Assembly: GCA_022449545.1 (NCBI GenBank)
Contig: JAKUPN010000001.1
Location: 186,001-250,000, forward strand
DNA: 64,000 nucleotides
Direction of reading: 5' to 3'
From: Alphaproteobacteria bacterium
GTDB lineage: Bacteria; Pseudomonadota; Alphaproteobacteria; UBA6615
Part shown: piece after piece, positions 19,153-27,924 of the stretch
Position numbering within the stretch: the first letter of the stretch is position 1
How the letters are laid out: each line of letters starts with the position of its first letter
Notes under the pieces: model-generated
Database searches by the model: none
What the model was told of the DNA's origin: nothing
Seen by the model: the letters and a program-made list of their open reading frames with translations, nothing else
Program-made: the position numbers and the translations under genes

Positions 19153-20478
19153 TTAGATATCGCTAAACCTTAGAGGTTTTCCAAGGGGATTATTTATTAG
19201 CTCGTCTTCCTGCATTACTATGTTGCCTCTAATAATCGTCCCCATTGGCCATCCAACTACTTCTACCCCTTCAAAAGGCGACCAACCACATTTTGAAGAC
19301 AGCCAATCTTTTGAGATAGTGCGCTTAGCGTTTAGATCAACAATAGTAAAATCTCCATCATAACCAATTTCTATCTTCCCTTTAGAAGCAATATTATAAA
19401 TTTTCGCAGGGCTGAAACAAAGTAAATCGACCAATCTTTCCAAACTTATTCTCCCAGCATTGAAATGATCTAGCATTAAGGGCAATAGGGTCTGAACCCC
19501 CGGCATTCCAGATGGTGACCCTGGATAAGGTACATTTTTTTCTTCCTTTGCGTGTGGCGCATGATCAGAACCAATAACATCAAATACGCCCTGTAATACT
19601 CCATCCCAAAGACCATCTTTATGATACTGATCCCTTATGGGTGGGTTCATCTGAGCGTAAGTTCCCAAACGTTGATAACAATCTGGAGAATATAATGAGA
19701 GGTGCTGAGGTGTAACCTCACACGTTGCTATGTCTTTAGATTCAGATAGGATTTTTACTTCTTCAGCCGTAGTGACATGTAATACGTGGATTTGTCTTTG
19801 TGTTTCCCTAGCTATTTTTAAAACTCGTAATGTCGCATCAATAGCAGTACGCGGATCTCGCCATATAGGATGGGAGGAAGGATCATTTGATACCCGTTCA
19901 CTCATTCGTTCAGTAAGTCTTTTCTCGTCCTCAGAATGTACAGCAACACGACGTTTCCCATTTTCCAATACTCTACGAACAGTGTCATCGTCTGGTATTA
20001 ATAAGTTTCCAGTTGAGCTTCCCATGAACATTTTTACACCACAACATCCGGGTAGTTTCTCTAACTCAGGCAACTGTTCTATGTTTGCTGGGTCGGCACC
20101 TACAAAGAAAGCATAATCTACCCAACTCCGTCCTTTAGCTCTATCGAGTTTATCTTGAATTGCCTCAGTTGTAGTTGTGGGTGGATTGGTATTAGGCATC
20201 TCAAATACGGCTGTAACTCCTCCTAATGCTGCCGAGCGGGTGCCACTTTCTAGATCTTCTTTATGTTCATTACCTGGCTCTCGAAAATGCACCTGAGTAT
20301 CAATTACCCCTGGCAATACAGTTAAGCCATTTGCTTGAAATATGTTTTTCCCTGATGCAACATTGATATTATCTAGCATCTGGATTTTACCAGAATTAAT
20401 CGCAATATCGATTTGCCTAAGACCTTCCCTTGTCCAAACATCACCGCCCTTAATAATTAAATCAAAAATTTCTGCCAT
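19153..20478 (-). CDS. Dihydroorotase-family amidohydrolase (PyrC-like)
   Basis: This 441-residue amidohydrolase most resembles dihydroorotase, the third step of pyrimidine synthesis. Metal and substrate residues seen are His64 (DTQVHFREPG), the carbamylated-Lys candidate Lys149 (GVKMFMG), His181 (HSEDEKR), His234 (HVLHVTT) and Asp305 (GSDHAPH). The first His of the usual HxH is Gln62. From memory, QVHFREPG is a natural subfamily variant also found in dihydroorotases of Bacteroidetes and gammaproteobacteria. It is tail-to-tail with hisI and close to the COG0523 gene. Allantoinase is an alternative but less likely. Confidence 0.88.
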   Translation of the reverse strand: MAEIFDLIIKGGDVWTREGLRQIDIAINSGKIQMLDNINVASGKNIFQANGLTVLPGVIDTQVHFREPGNEHKEDLESGTRSAALGGVTAVFEMPNTNPPTTTTEAIQDKLDRAKGRSWVDYAFFVGADPANIEQLPELEKLPGCCGVKMFMGSSTGNLLIPDDDTVRRVLENGKRRVAVHSEDEKRLTERMSERVSNDPSSHPIWRDPRTAIDATLRVLKIARETQRQIHVLHVTTAEEVKILSESKDIATCEVTPQHLSLYSPDCYQRLGTYAQMNPPIRDQYHKDGLWDGVLQGVFDVIGSDHAPHAKEEKNVPYPGSPSGMPGVQTLLPLMLDHFNAGRISLERLVDLLCFSPAKIYNIASKGKIEIGYDGDFTIVDLNAKRTISKDWLSSKCGWSPFEGVEVVGWPMGTIIRGNIVMQEDELINNPLGKPLRFSDI

Positions 20479-20532
20479 CTTTTTTTACCTGGTTTTTTGG
20501 ATAGTTAAATTCTCATCGTTTATAAGAAAAAA

Positions 20533-21312
20533 TTATAGATCTCTAATAAATTTAGACATGATTTCCAAAACTAATTTTGGGTTATCACGGTGAGGGGAAT
20601 GTCCACAGGATGGTATTACTCGCGCATCAACAGGTCCTCTTACTTTCTTAGTTATTTTGGTAATTTGGCGGATAGTACCATATTCATCATTTTCCCCTTG
20701 CAAAAGTAATACTGGGCAACCAACCTTCGCCAAATAACTTTCTATATTCCAGCTCAGAAAATCTGGATTAAGCCATGCGTCGTTCCATCCGAAAAAGCTT
20801 TTGTCTGGGTCGTCATGGTAACGAGCAAGACGCCTTTTTAAGTCACCTTTTATATAAGCCTCTCTAATTACTCTTATGCCTTCTAGTGTTTTTTCCTCGA
20901 CGAAAACATGCGCTGCTTCCAAGATTAGAGCACGTACAGCCCACCTACCAGAGCCCGCATGTATTAAAGATATTGAAGCTCCATCACTATGTCCAAGTAA
21001 CACTGGATTAGATATAGATAACTCTTCCAATAGAGCTGGTAATATCTCTAATGCTTCATTATGCATGTAACCTTTATCACGAGATCCTTCTATAACTCCC
21101 GATCTACCATATCCATGTCTGGAGTATACCAAAACTGGATAGCGTGTTTTGTATGACAATGCTCTGGGGAAATTCTGCCAAGCACTTAAAGATCCGAGCC
21201 CTTCGTGAAGCATAACTATAACCGTTTCACCTCTTTTGGGTGGTCGGGTCCAATAATACTCTATGAGATAGCCTGATAGATCTATAAAACGCGACTCTTC
21301 GTAATCAGTCAT
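20533..21312 (-). CDS. Alpha/beta hydrolase, likely part of the box locus
   Basis: This is a 259-residue cytoplasmic alpha/beta hydrolase. Visible elements are the HEGLGS oxyanion loop, the nucleophile elbow GHSDG, the acid in GENDEYG and the catalytic His in CGHSPH. It diverges from boxC with only 84 bases between the starts. Small alpha/beta hydrolases are commonly found in box clusters, where a thioesterase or lactone-hydrolase role has been suggested. No signal peptide is seen. Substrate is unknown; the association with benzoyl-CoA metabolism is inferred from position. Confidence 0.85.
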   Translation of the reverse strand: MTDYEESRFIDLSGYLIEYYWTRPPKRGETVIVMLHEGLGSLSAWQNFPRALSYKTRYPVLVYSRHGYGRSGVIEGSRDKGYMHNEALEILPALLEELSISNPVLLGHSDGASISLIHAGSGRWAVRALILEAAHVFVEEKTLEGIRVIREAYIKGDLKRRLARYHDDPDKSFFGWNDAWLNPDFLSWNIESYLAKVGCPVLLLQGENDEYGTIRQITKITKKVRGPVDARVIPSCGHSPHRDNPKLVLEIMSKFIRDL

Positions 21313-21396
21313 ATATATACAACACTCGAAAAAATACGTAGATAATAAAACAAAAATAATAGCATAAAAATTTTTTATTTACCTTTAGAGCTGACC

Positions 21397-23076
21397 ATGC
21401 TCAGTTATTTAGTTAACAAACGGGCATTAATATTAATGATAAATTTCTTCACTAGTCCAGATCAGTATAAACATTGGCAAATCAATATAAGTGGTAATGT
21501 TGCTACATTATTACTAAACGTAGATGAAAACGAAAACCCTACTCTGGGCTATACGCTTAAACTTAATTCATATGACTTAGGTGTTGATATAGAGCTTAAT
21601 GACGCAGTTCAACGATTAAGATTCGAACACCCAGAAGTTGGGGCAGTAATAATTACCTCAGCAAAAGATCGGGTTTTTAGCGCGGGGGCCAATATACAAA
21701 TGTTAGGTCAGTTAAGCCATGTAGAAAAAGTCAATTTCTGCAAATATACAAATGAAACCCGCATTAGCATTGAAGACGCCAGCCTCAACTCAGGTCAAAC
21801 GTATCTTTGTGCTATAAATGGCCCCGCTTCAGGGGGTGGGTATGAATTGGCATTAGCCACCGAGCACATAATACTAGTTGATGATGGTGCAACCGCAATT
21901 GCATTGCCGGAAGTTCCATCACTTGCGGTTTTACCGGGCACAGGCGGACTGACTAGAGTTATTGATAAACGGCACGTGAGACGTGACAGAGCCGACTTTT
22001 TTTGCACCACAAGCGAGGGTGTTCGGGGAAGGCGAGCCCTGGATTGGAATCTCGTGGATGAGCTGGCAACTAGATCTAATCTAGTTTCTCAAACCCACAG
22101 CAGAGCAAAATCATTTGCTCAAAAAAATAATCGTCGTATCTCAGCAAATGGAATCAAGCTTGAGCCAATAAATCGAAAGATTGAAAAGAATTTAATTTCT
22201 TATGACCTTATCGAAATATTAATTAATCGTGATTTAAGGACAGCAACCTTTAAAATTAAAGGTCCAGATAAAACTTCAAATTTATCCATTAAGTATATTT
22301 ATTCTATCGGCTGTAAATTTTGGCCCCTGGCATTCGCGCGTGAATTGGATGATGCAATTCTTCATCTGCGTTTCAATGAGCCAGAAATCGGCACCTGGGT
22401 GCTCACTTCAGAGGGCAACCATGACGCTATGGAAGCTATAGATAAAATAATGCTTAAGAATTATAAGAACTGGTTTATCCATGAAATCATTCTTAATTTG
22501 AAACGAACTTTCAAACGTTTAGATATTTCTTCACGGAGTCTGATAGCTTTAATAGAGCCAAATTCATGTTTTACTGGTACCTTAGCTGAATTAGCGTTAG
22601 CGGCAGATACTAGCTATATGCTTGATAAAGCCATAGAAGAAAACACCGAAAAAAAAACTACCTTTTGTCTTACGGGAATTAACTTTGGTTACTTAAGTAT
22701 GAGTAATGGGCTGTCTAGGATTAGTAGCCGCTTTTTAGGAAACAAAGGCCATATAGAAAAAATAAAACTAATTGGAGGAAAACAATTAGAGGCTAAAGAA
22801 GCTGAAGAGCTAGGCTTGGTCACCTTCGCACCAGACGACATAGACTGGGACGATGAAATAAGAATCGCTCTTGAGGCCAGGGCTAGCTTCTCACCAGATG
22901 CTCTATCAGCAATGGAAGCTAACTTGCGCTTTGGAGGACCAGAAACAATAGAAAGTAAGATTTTTTCTAGGTTGTCAGCTTGGCAAAACTGGTTATTTCA
23001 AAGACCAAATGCCAATACTTCACTAGAGAGTTACGGAACTGGAAAACAACCAACTTTTGATCGTAATCGGGTCTGA
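21397..23076 (+). CDS. boxC: 2,3-epoxybenzoyl-CoA dihydrolase (ring-cleaving BoxC)
   Basis: BoxC opens the epoxide ring of 2,3-epoxybenzoyl-CoA, releasing formate and 3,4-dehydroadipyl-CoA semialdehyde. The 559-residue protein is a double crotonase of the length usual for BoxC. Family landmarks run throughout: YKHWQI and LNSYDLGVDIEL early, VFSAGANIQML, CKYTNETRISIED, GGGYELALATE and LPEVPSLAVLPGTGG with both active-site Glu positions, RADFFCTTSEGVRG, then the C-terminal DISSRSLIALIEPNSCF, APDDIDWDDEIRIALE and SAWQNWLFQRPN. A shorter start at 21436 (MINFFTSPDQ) is possible, but only 21397 has an AGAG-like site. boxB follows after four bases. Confidence 0.96.
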   Translation: MLSYLVNKRALILMINFFTSPDQYKHWQINISGNVATLLLNVDENENPTLGYTLKLNSYDLGVDIELNDAVQRLRFEHPEVGAVIITSAKDRVFSAGANIQMLGQLSHVEKVNFCKYTNETRISIEDASLNSGQTYLCAINGPASGGGYELALATEHIILVDDGATAIALPEVPSLAVLPGTGGLTRVIDKRHVRRDRADFFCTTSEGVRGRRALDWNLVDELATRSNLVSQTHSRAKSFAQKNNRRISANGIKLEPINRKIEKNLISYDLIEILINRDLRTATFKIKGPDKTSNLSIKYIYSIGCKFWPLAFARELDDAILHLRFNEPEIGTWVLTSEGNHDAMEAIDKIMLKNYKNWFIHEIILNLKRTFKRLDISSRSLIALIEPNSCFTGTLAELALAADTSYMLDKAIEENTEKKTTFCLTGINFGYLSMSNGLSRISSRFLGNKGHIEKIKLIGGKQLEAKEAEELGLVTFAPDDIDWDDEIRIALEARASFSPDALSAMEANLRFGGPETIESKIFSRLSAWQNWLFQRPNANTSLESYGTGKQPTFDRNRV

Positions 23077-23080
23077 AAAT

Positions 23081-24496
23081 ATGAATATTAATTATAATGA
23101 AACTATTCCTAATAATGTTAACCTCTCTGACGATAGACGTTTATTAAGAGCCCTTGAGCAATGGCAACCCGCCTATATTAATTGGTGGAAAGAACTAGGC
23201 CCAGATCAAACTCAAAACTTTGAAGTTTATTTGAGAACCGCAATTAGTGTCGACGCAAAAGGTTGGGCCCATTTTGGTCATGTTAGAATGCCAGAGTACA
23301 GATGGGGGATTTTTCTGTCTCCAGCAGAAAAAGATAGACGCATCGGTTTCGGTCATCATAAAGGAGAAAGTACTTGGACAGAGGTGCCCGGAGAATATAG
23401 AACTGAACTTCGAAGGCTAATTGTTACTCAAGGAGACACTGAACCAGCATCAGTGGAACAACAACGGCATCTTTCGAAGACTTGCCCATCTCTTTACGAC
23501 CTTAGAAACCTCTTTCAGGTGAATGTTGAAGAAGGCAGACACCTCTGGGCGATGGTTTATTTGTTACAGGCATATTTTGGACGAGACGGAAGAGAGGAAG
23601 CAGATGAAATGCTTAGCCGTCATGCAGGTGATCCAAATAAACCCAGAATACTCGAAGCCTTCAATGAGCAAACTGACGATTGGTTGTCCTTCTTTATGTT
23701 TACATACTTTCAAGATCGAGATGGAAAGTTTCAGCTCGCTGCTTTGAGCGAGTCAGCGTTTGAGCCATTATCTAGAACTTGTCGGTTTATGCTAACTGAG
23801 GAAGCCCATCATATGTTTGTCGGCGAAACAGGTATTATGAGAATAATTCAAAGAACTTGTGAGCTTATGAGAGAATATGACACGGATAAAATTAGCCTGA
23901 TGGGTGGCATAGATCTAAACATTATACAGAAATGGATTAATTTTCATTATTCAATTTGCTTAGACCTGTTTGGCTCGGAGCGATCAACTAATGCCGCTAA
24001 TTATTATTCGATGGGGCTCAAGGGCCGCTATCAAGAAAATAAAATTAACGATGATCATTTACTAACAGATTCTTATGTTTCTTTGCCAAAAATTGAAGAG
24101 GATGAGATCCGAAATGAAGAAACTCCAGCTTTAACAGCTATAAACATGAAATTAAGAGAAGACTACGCAAAAGATAGTCAAAGAGGACTCGATCGTTTCA
24201 ATAAAATCATAGAGTCCTATTGTATAGATACTAAATTGACACTACCTCATCCTGCTTTTAATCGTAATATAGGAGTATTCAAAGACGTCAAAGCATCACC
24301 TTCAGGTAAAATAATTGACGCAACCACCTGGAACAAACAACGTGATCAATGGTTACCCTCTTCAGCAGATTATGAGCTTGTAAAATCACTAATGGTGCAA
24401 GTTATAGAACCAGGAAAAATGGCAGGATGGATAGCTCCCCCAAAGCGGGGTATCCATGGCCTACCGATCGATTATGAATACGTATTATTTCATTAA
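23081..24496 (+). CDS. boxB: Benzoyl-CoA 2,3-epoxidase, diiron subunit BoxB
   Basis: BoxB is the soluble diiron oxygenase that adds one oxygen atom to benzoyl-CoA, giving the 2,3-epoxide; it normally takes electrons from NADPH through BoxA. The 471-residue protein has all seven iron ligands known from the Azoarcus enzyme, shifted by one: Gln117 and Glu121 (TQGDTE), Glu151 and His154 (EEGRH), Asp212, and Glu241 and His244 (TEEAHH). The frame opens at a TTG inside boxC, but ATG at 23081, four bases after the boxC stop, is preferred and implies coupled translation. The order boxC-boxB is kept, but no boxA is present in the window. Confidence 0.96.
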   Translation: MNINYNETIPNNVNLSDDRRLLRALEQWQPAYINWWKELGPDQTQNFEVYLRTAISVDAKGWAHFGHVRMPEYRWGIFLSPAEKDRRIGFGHHKGESTWTEVPGEYRTELRRLIVTQGDTEPASVEQQRHLSKTCPSLYDLRNLFQVNVEEGRHLWAMVYLLQAYFGRDGREEADEMLSRHAGDPNKPRILEAFNEQTDDWLSFFMFTYFQDRDGKFQLAALSESAFEPLSRTCRFMLTEEAHHMFVGETGIMRIIQRTCELMREYDTDKISLMGGIDLNIIQKWINFHYSICLDLFGSERSTNAANYYSMGLKGRYQENKINDDHLLTDSYVSLPKIEEDEIRNEETPALTAINMKLREDYAKDSQRGLDRFNKIIESYCIDTKLTLPHPAFNRNIGVFKDVKASPSGKIIDATTWNKQRDQWLPSSADYELVKSLMVQVIEPGKMAGWIAPPKRGIHGLPIDYEYVLFH

Positions 24497-24513
24497 TACG
24501 CCTGTATTCAAAT

Positions 24514-25215
24514 TTAAACACCTAAATATTTCTTTTGAAGATGTTTATTTTCTCTTAATTGAGTAGAAGTACCTGACCACACAACTGATCCTTTCTCTAC
24601 TATGTAATGCCGATCTGCAATTTCAATCAGTGTTTCTATATTTTTATCTATAACTAAAATGGCCTGTGCTTCTTGTCTGAGGGTTTTCAGACAGGACCAA
24701 ATTTCAGATCGAACTTTCGGGGCTAGGCCCTCTGTAGCTTCATCCAATATTAGAAGACGAGGATTGGTCATAAGGGCTCGGCCAATTGCCAACATCTGTT
24801 GTTCTCCTCCAGATAATTGGCCTCCCATATTATTCAGTCTTTCATATAAAATTGGGAATAATTCAATTATTCTATCTATTGTCCAAGCCTGTTTTACGTC
24901 TGAAGGTCGAACTGCTGTTGCTATCAAGTTTTCTCTTACAGTTAAATTAGGAAATATTTGCCTTCCCTCAGGAACTAAACCTATACCCGCTTGGGCAATC
25001 CGAAATGATGCTAAATTTGTTATTTCTCTTTCTTCAAAATAAATTTTTCCCGAAGTAACTGGCAAAATACCCATAATCGAACGAATAGTAGTGGTTTTAC
25101 CCATACCATTGCGTCCCAGTAATGTTACAAATTCACTAGTGCCAACGTCAAAAGACATTCCAAATAAAGCTTGGCTATCCTCATATGAAGCTTCCACTGA
25201 ATTGACTGATAGCAT
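24514..25215 (-). CDS. livF: ABC transporter ATP-binding protein, LivF type
   Basis: This is one of two ATPases of a branched-chain amino acid (LIV/HAAT) type importer. The 233-residue protein has the Walker A GRNGMGKTT, the Q-loop region, the signature LSGGEQQMLAIGRAL, Walker B LLILDEATEGLAP and a C-terminal YLGV typical of LivF. It is the last gene of the minus-strand transporter operon, two bases after livG, and converges on boxB. Similar transporters near box genes import aromatic acids, so benzoate or a related acid is a candidate substrate; amino acids remain possible. Confidence 0.93.
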   Translation of the reverse strand: MLSVNSVEASYEDSQALFGMSFDVGTSEFVTLLGRNGMGKTTTIRSIMGILPVTSGKIYFEEREITNLASFRIAQAGIGLVPEGRQIFPNLTVRENLIATAVRPSDVKQAWTIDRIIELFPILYERLNNMGGQLSGGEQQMLAIGRALMTNPRLLILDEATEGLAPKVRSEIWSCLKTLRQEAQAILVIDKNIETLIEIADRHYIVEKGSVVWSGTSTQLRENKHLQKKYLGV

Positions 25216-25217
25216 TA

Positions 25218-25970
25218 TTAATTTCCCGGACTACCCAGATAAGCCTCTAAAACTGAATTGTTAACTTTTATTTCAGAGGGTTTTCCTTCAGCTATACTCT
25301 TGCCATACACTAAAACCGTTATTTTATCTGCAAGAGCAAAAACAGCATCCATATCATGCTCAACGAGTAACATACTAAAATCTGACCTTAATTCATGAAG
25401 AAGGGTTATTAGATGACGACTCTCTTCGGCACCCATGCCTGCCATTGGTTCGTCAAGCAGCAAAAGCTTGGGCTTTGTTGCTAAAGCCATCGCTATCTCT
25501 AACTGTCTTTTTTCTCCATGGGCTAAATTACCTGAAAGAACATTAGCCCTAGAAATTAAACCAATACGTTCTAGAACCTCTTTAGCAGGATTAATTACTC
25601 TTTCATCAGCTCTTACATCCTTCCAAAAATGAAAACTGTGACCAAGACTAGCCTGCACAGAAAAACAAACATTTTCTAGTACGGAAAATTCTGGAAAGAT
25701 ACTCGTAATTTGAAAAGAGCGAGCTATGCCTCTGCTACAAAGCGCCGAAGGTGAAAGACCAGTGACGTTATCATCTTCAAATATTATATCGCCAGAATCA
25801 GCACGCAAATTGCCCGACAACATATTTACCAATGTTGTTTTTCCTGCCCCGTTGGGCCCAATTATAGCACAAATCTGACCATCAAATATCTCTATTGACA
25901 AATCTTTTGTAGCTACAATCCCTCCAAATGATTTGTTTAATTCTCGTGTTCGTAATAGTGGTCTAACCAT
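25218..25970 (-). CDS. livG: ABC transporter ATP-binding protein, LivG type
   Basis: This is the second ATPase of the LIV-type importer. The 250-residue protein has Walker A GPNGAGKTT, the LivG-specific signature LAHGEKRQLEIAMAL, Walker B LLLLDEPMAGM and the H-loop VEHDMD. A TTG six codons upstream keeps the frame open, but ATG at 25970 has AGGGG eight bases before it and is chosen. It overlaps the end of livM by eight bases, a common sign of coupled translation in these operons. Confidence 0.93.
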   Translation of the reverse strand: MVRPLLRTRELNKSFGGIVATKDLSIEIFDGQICAIIGPNGAGKTTLVNMLSGNLRADSGDIIFEDDNVTGLSPSALCSRGIARSFQITSIFPEFSVLENVCFSVQASLGHSFHFWKDVRADERVINPAKEVLERIGLISRANVLSGNLAHGEKRQLEIAMALATKPKLLLLDEPMAGMGAEESRHLITLLHELRSDFSMLLVEHDMDAVFALADKITVLVYGKSIAEGKPSEIKVNNSVLEAYLGSPGN

Positions 25971-26922
25971 CTTTTTGACCCCTATCAATTATACCACCCA
26001 AGCCTCCACGTGCGTAAAGAACTAGGATTATTAACAGGGGCCCAAATATCAAATGCCAGTGAATAGTTAAGCTCGACAAAACTTCCGATAAAACCAGAAA
26101 TGCCGTCGCTCCCAATACTGGCCCCATTAATGTTCCCATGCCCCCCATTATCACCATGAACATTAGTTCGCCAGATCGTGGCCAATCCATCATATCGGGG
26201 CTTACAAACCTTTCAAAATTAGCTTGCAAGATTCCTGCCAGACCACAGATAACTCCAGAAATTACAAATGCAGTAAGTTTATAGATATACGTGGGCACCC
26301 CTAACATTTCTAATCTGCTCTCATTAGAACGAGCGCCTTGTATTGCCATACCGAAACGAGAATTAACCAAACGACGCACAAGAAAAACAATCAAAACTAA
26401 TATGAAGAAAATGAGATAATAAAAGGTCAAGCTATCATCGATAGAAAAGTTTAATCCGCTAATTTTAAATTCACTTCGATTCCAAATATTCATTCCATCA
26501 TTGCTACCATATTTATCAGCACTAACACCCAGAAAGTAGACCATTTGGGCAAACGCTAGGGTGATCATTATAAAATATACACCGCGTGTTCGAAGAGATA
26601 ATGCTCCGAAGAGCAAAGCGGCCAGCCCACTTATAAGCAGTGCGACAGGCCATTGAATAAACCCGTTGTTTATTTCATGAAATGAGAAAATTGCTATAGT
26701 ATATCCACCCAAACCTATATAGGCGGCATGTCCAAAGCTAATCATACCTCCATAGCCCAACACCAGATTTAGTCCAACAGCAGCAATGGACCAGATCATA
26801 ATCCTAGCAAACACGTCTACATAAAAAGCTTCCCCAATTGCTGGTGCTAAAATAGGCATAACAGCAAAGAGTATAAATAAACATGAGACGCCAATCTCTT
26901 GTACTTTTTTCTTAAGTCTCAT
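25963..26922 (-). CDS. livM: ABC transporter permease, LivM type
   Basis: This 319-residue protein is an inner-membrane permease of the LIV family. It has about nine hydrophobic segments, the LNLVLGYGGMISFGHAAYIGLGGYT signature region in its N-terminal third and the conserved AIQGARSNESRLEMLGV EAA-like loop that docks the ATPases. It lies seven bases downstream of livH and overlaps livG. No anomalies were seen. Confidence 0.92.
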   Translation of the reverse strand: MRLKKKVQEIGVSCLFILFAVMPILAPAIGEAFYVDVFARIMIWSIAAVGLNLVLGYGGMISFGHAAYIGLGGYTIAIFSFHEINNGFIQWPVALLISGLAALLFGALSLRTRGVYFIMITLAFAQMVYFLGVSADKYGSNDGMNIWNRSEFKISGLNFSIDDSLTFYYLIFFILVLIVFLVRRLVNSRFGMAIQGARSNESRLEMLGVPTYIYKLTAFVISGVICGLAGILQANFERFVSPDMMDWPRSGELMFMVIMGGMGTLMGPVLGATAFLVLSEVLSSLTIHWHLIFGPLLIILVLYARGGLGGIIDRGQKDG

Positions 26923-26929
26923 CTTAGGT

Positions 26930-27853
26930 CTAACCGTTTCTTGCCGGAAAAAGACCTTGTGGACGGAAAATTAAAACTACAGCCATAAGGAAATATATTA
27001 ACATTGACGATAAAGCGGGGCCCGCGGCTTCTGCAGCATTGGCCGGCAACAGGGCTAATAAAAGCACGTCCAAAAACGCCCTGCCCATAGTATCTATAAC
27101 TCCTGCCAGAATTGCAGCTATAAATGCTCCGCGAATTGAGCCAATCCCACCAATTACAATTACGACAAAAGCTAGAATAAGAATATCTTCGCCCATACCT
27201 ATCTGGGCCTGATTAATTGGTGCAATAAGCATGCCAGCAAGTCCTGCCAGCATAGCACCCAGTCCAAATACAGCTGTAAATAAAAATCTGATGTTTATCC
27301 CAAGAGCACCGACCATCGTTCGATTAGAAGCCCCTGCTCGAATAAGCATTCCCAAACGGGTTTTACTCACCAAATAATAAAGACCTAAAGCCACAATAAT
27401 TCCAATGAGAATAATAAACATGCGATAGGTCGGATAAACTATCCCTAGGGGGAGAGAAACACTTCCATCAAGAAATAAAGGCAGAGGAATAGCCAAGCCT
27501 GCCGGACCCCAAATGATCCTTACTAATTCATTTAGAAATAAAATTAAACCAAACGTTGCGAGAACTTGGTCCATATGCCCTCGTGCATAAAGAGTTCTAA
27601 GGGCTAAAACTTCCAAAACCATCCCCAAAATAAGCGTCATAGGAAGTGCAATGACTATACCAAGAATAAATGAATCCAAGGCAAGTGTCATGGTTGCAGC
27701 AAAAAACGCACCAATCATATAAATTGATCCATGGGCAAGATTAACTAAATCCATGATTCCAAAAACTAGGGTTAGTCCAGCTGCTAACAAAAACAAAAGA
27801 ACTCCCAGTTGAAAGCCATTAAGAAGCTGTTCTACAACAAAACTAATTTCCAT
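26930..27853 (-). CDS. livH: ABC transporter permease, LivH type
   Basis: This 307-residue permease pairs with the LivM protein. It shows the LivH pattern GLTLVFGIMDLVNLAHGSIYMIGAF near the N-terminus and the ATPase-contact loop RLGMLIRAGASNRTMVGALGI, with about eight hydrophobic segments. It is separated from the binding-protein gene by 71 bases that contain a strong hairpin, so its expression is probably lower than that of the binding protein. Confidence 0.92.
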   Translation of the reverse strand: MEISFVVEQLLNGFQLGVLLFLLAAGLTLVFGIMDLVNLAHGSIYMIGAFFAATMTLALDSFILGIVIALPMTLILGMVLEVLALRTLYARGHMDQVLATFGLILFLNELVRIIWGPAGLAIPLPLFLDGSVSLPLGIVYPTYRMFIILIGIIVALGLYYLVSKTRLGMLIRAGASNRTMVGALGINIRFLFTAVFGLGAMLAGLAGMLIAPINQAQIGMGEDILILAFVVIVIGGIGSIRGAFIAAILAGVIDTMGRAFLDVLLLALLPANAAEAAGPALSSMLIYFLMAVVLIFRPQGLFPARNG

Positions 27854-27875
27854 AACACAGCCCTAAATTGATACA

Positions 27876-27904
27876 AAGACGGGGGTCGAACAGACCCCCG
27901 TCTT
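27876..27904 (-). terminator. Strong hairpin between binding-protein gene and livH
   Basis: A perfect 12-base-pair stem (AAGACGGGGGTC at 27876-27887 with its complement at 27893-27904) encloses a five-base loop. It lies just after the binding-protein stop, read on the minus strand, and before livH. Only a short TTTGT follows the stem, so it is probably a partial terminator or 3'-end stabiliser that raises binding protein over permease levels. Confidence 0.75.
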
Positions 27905-27924
27905 AAAAGGGAACAGTTTACTTT

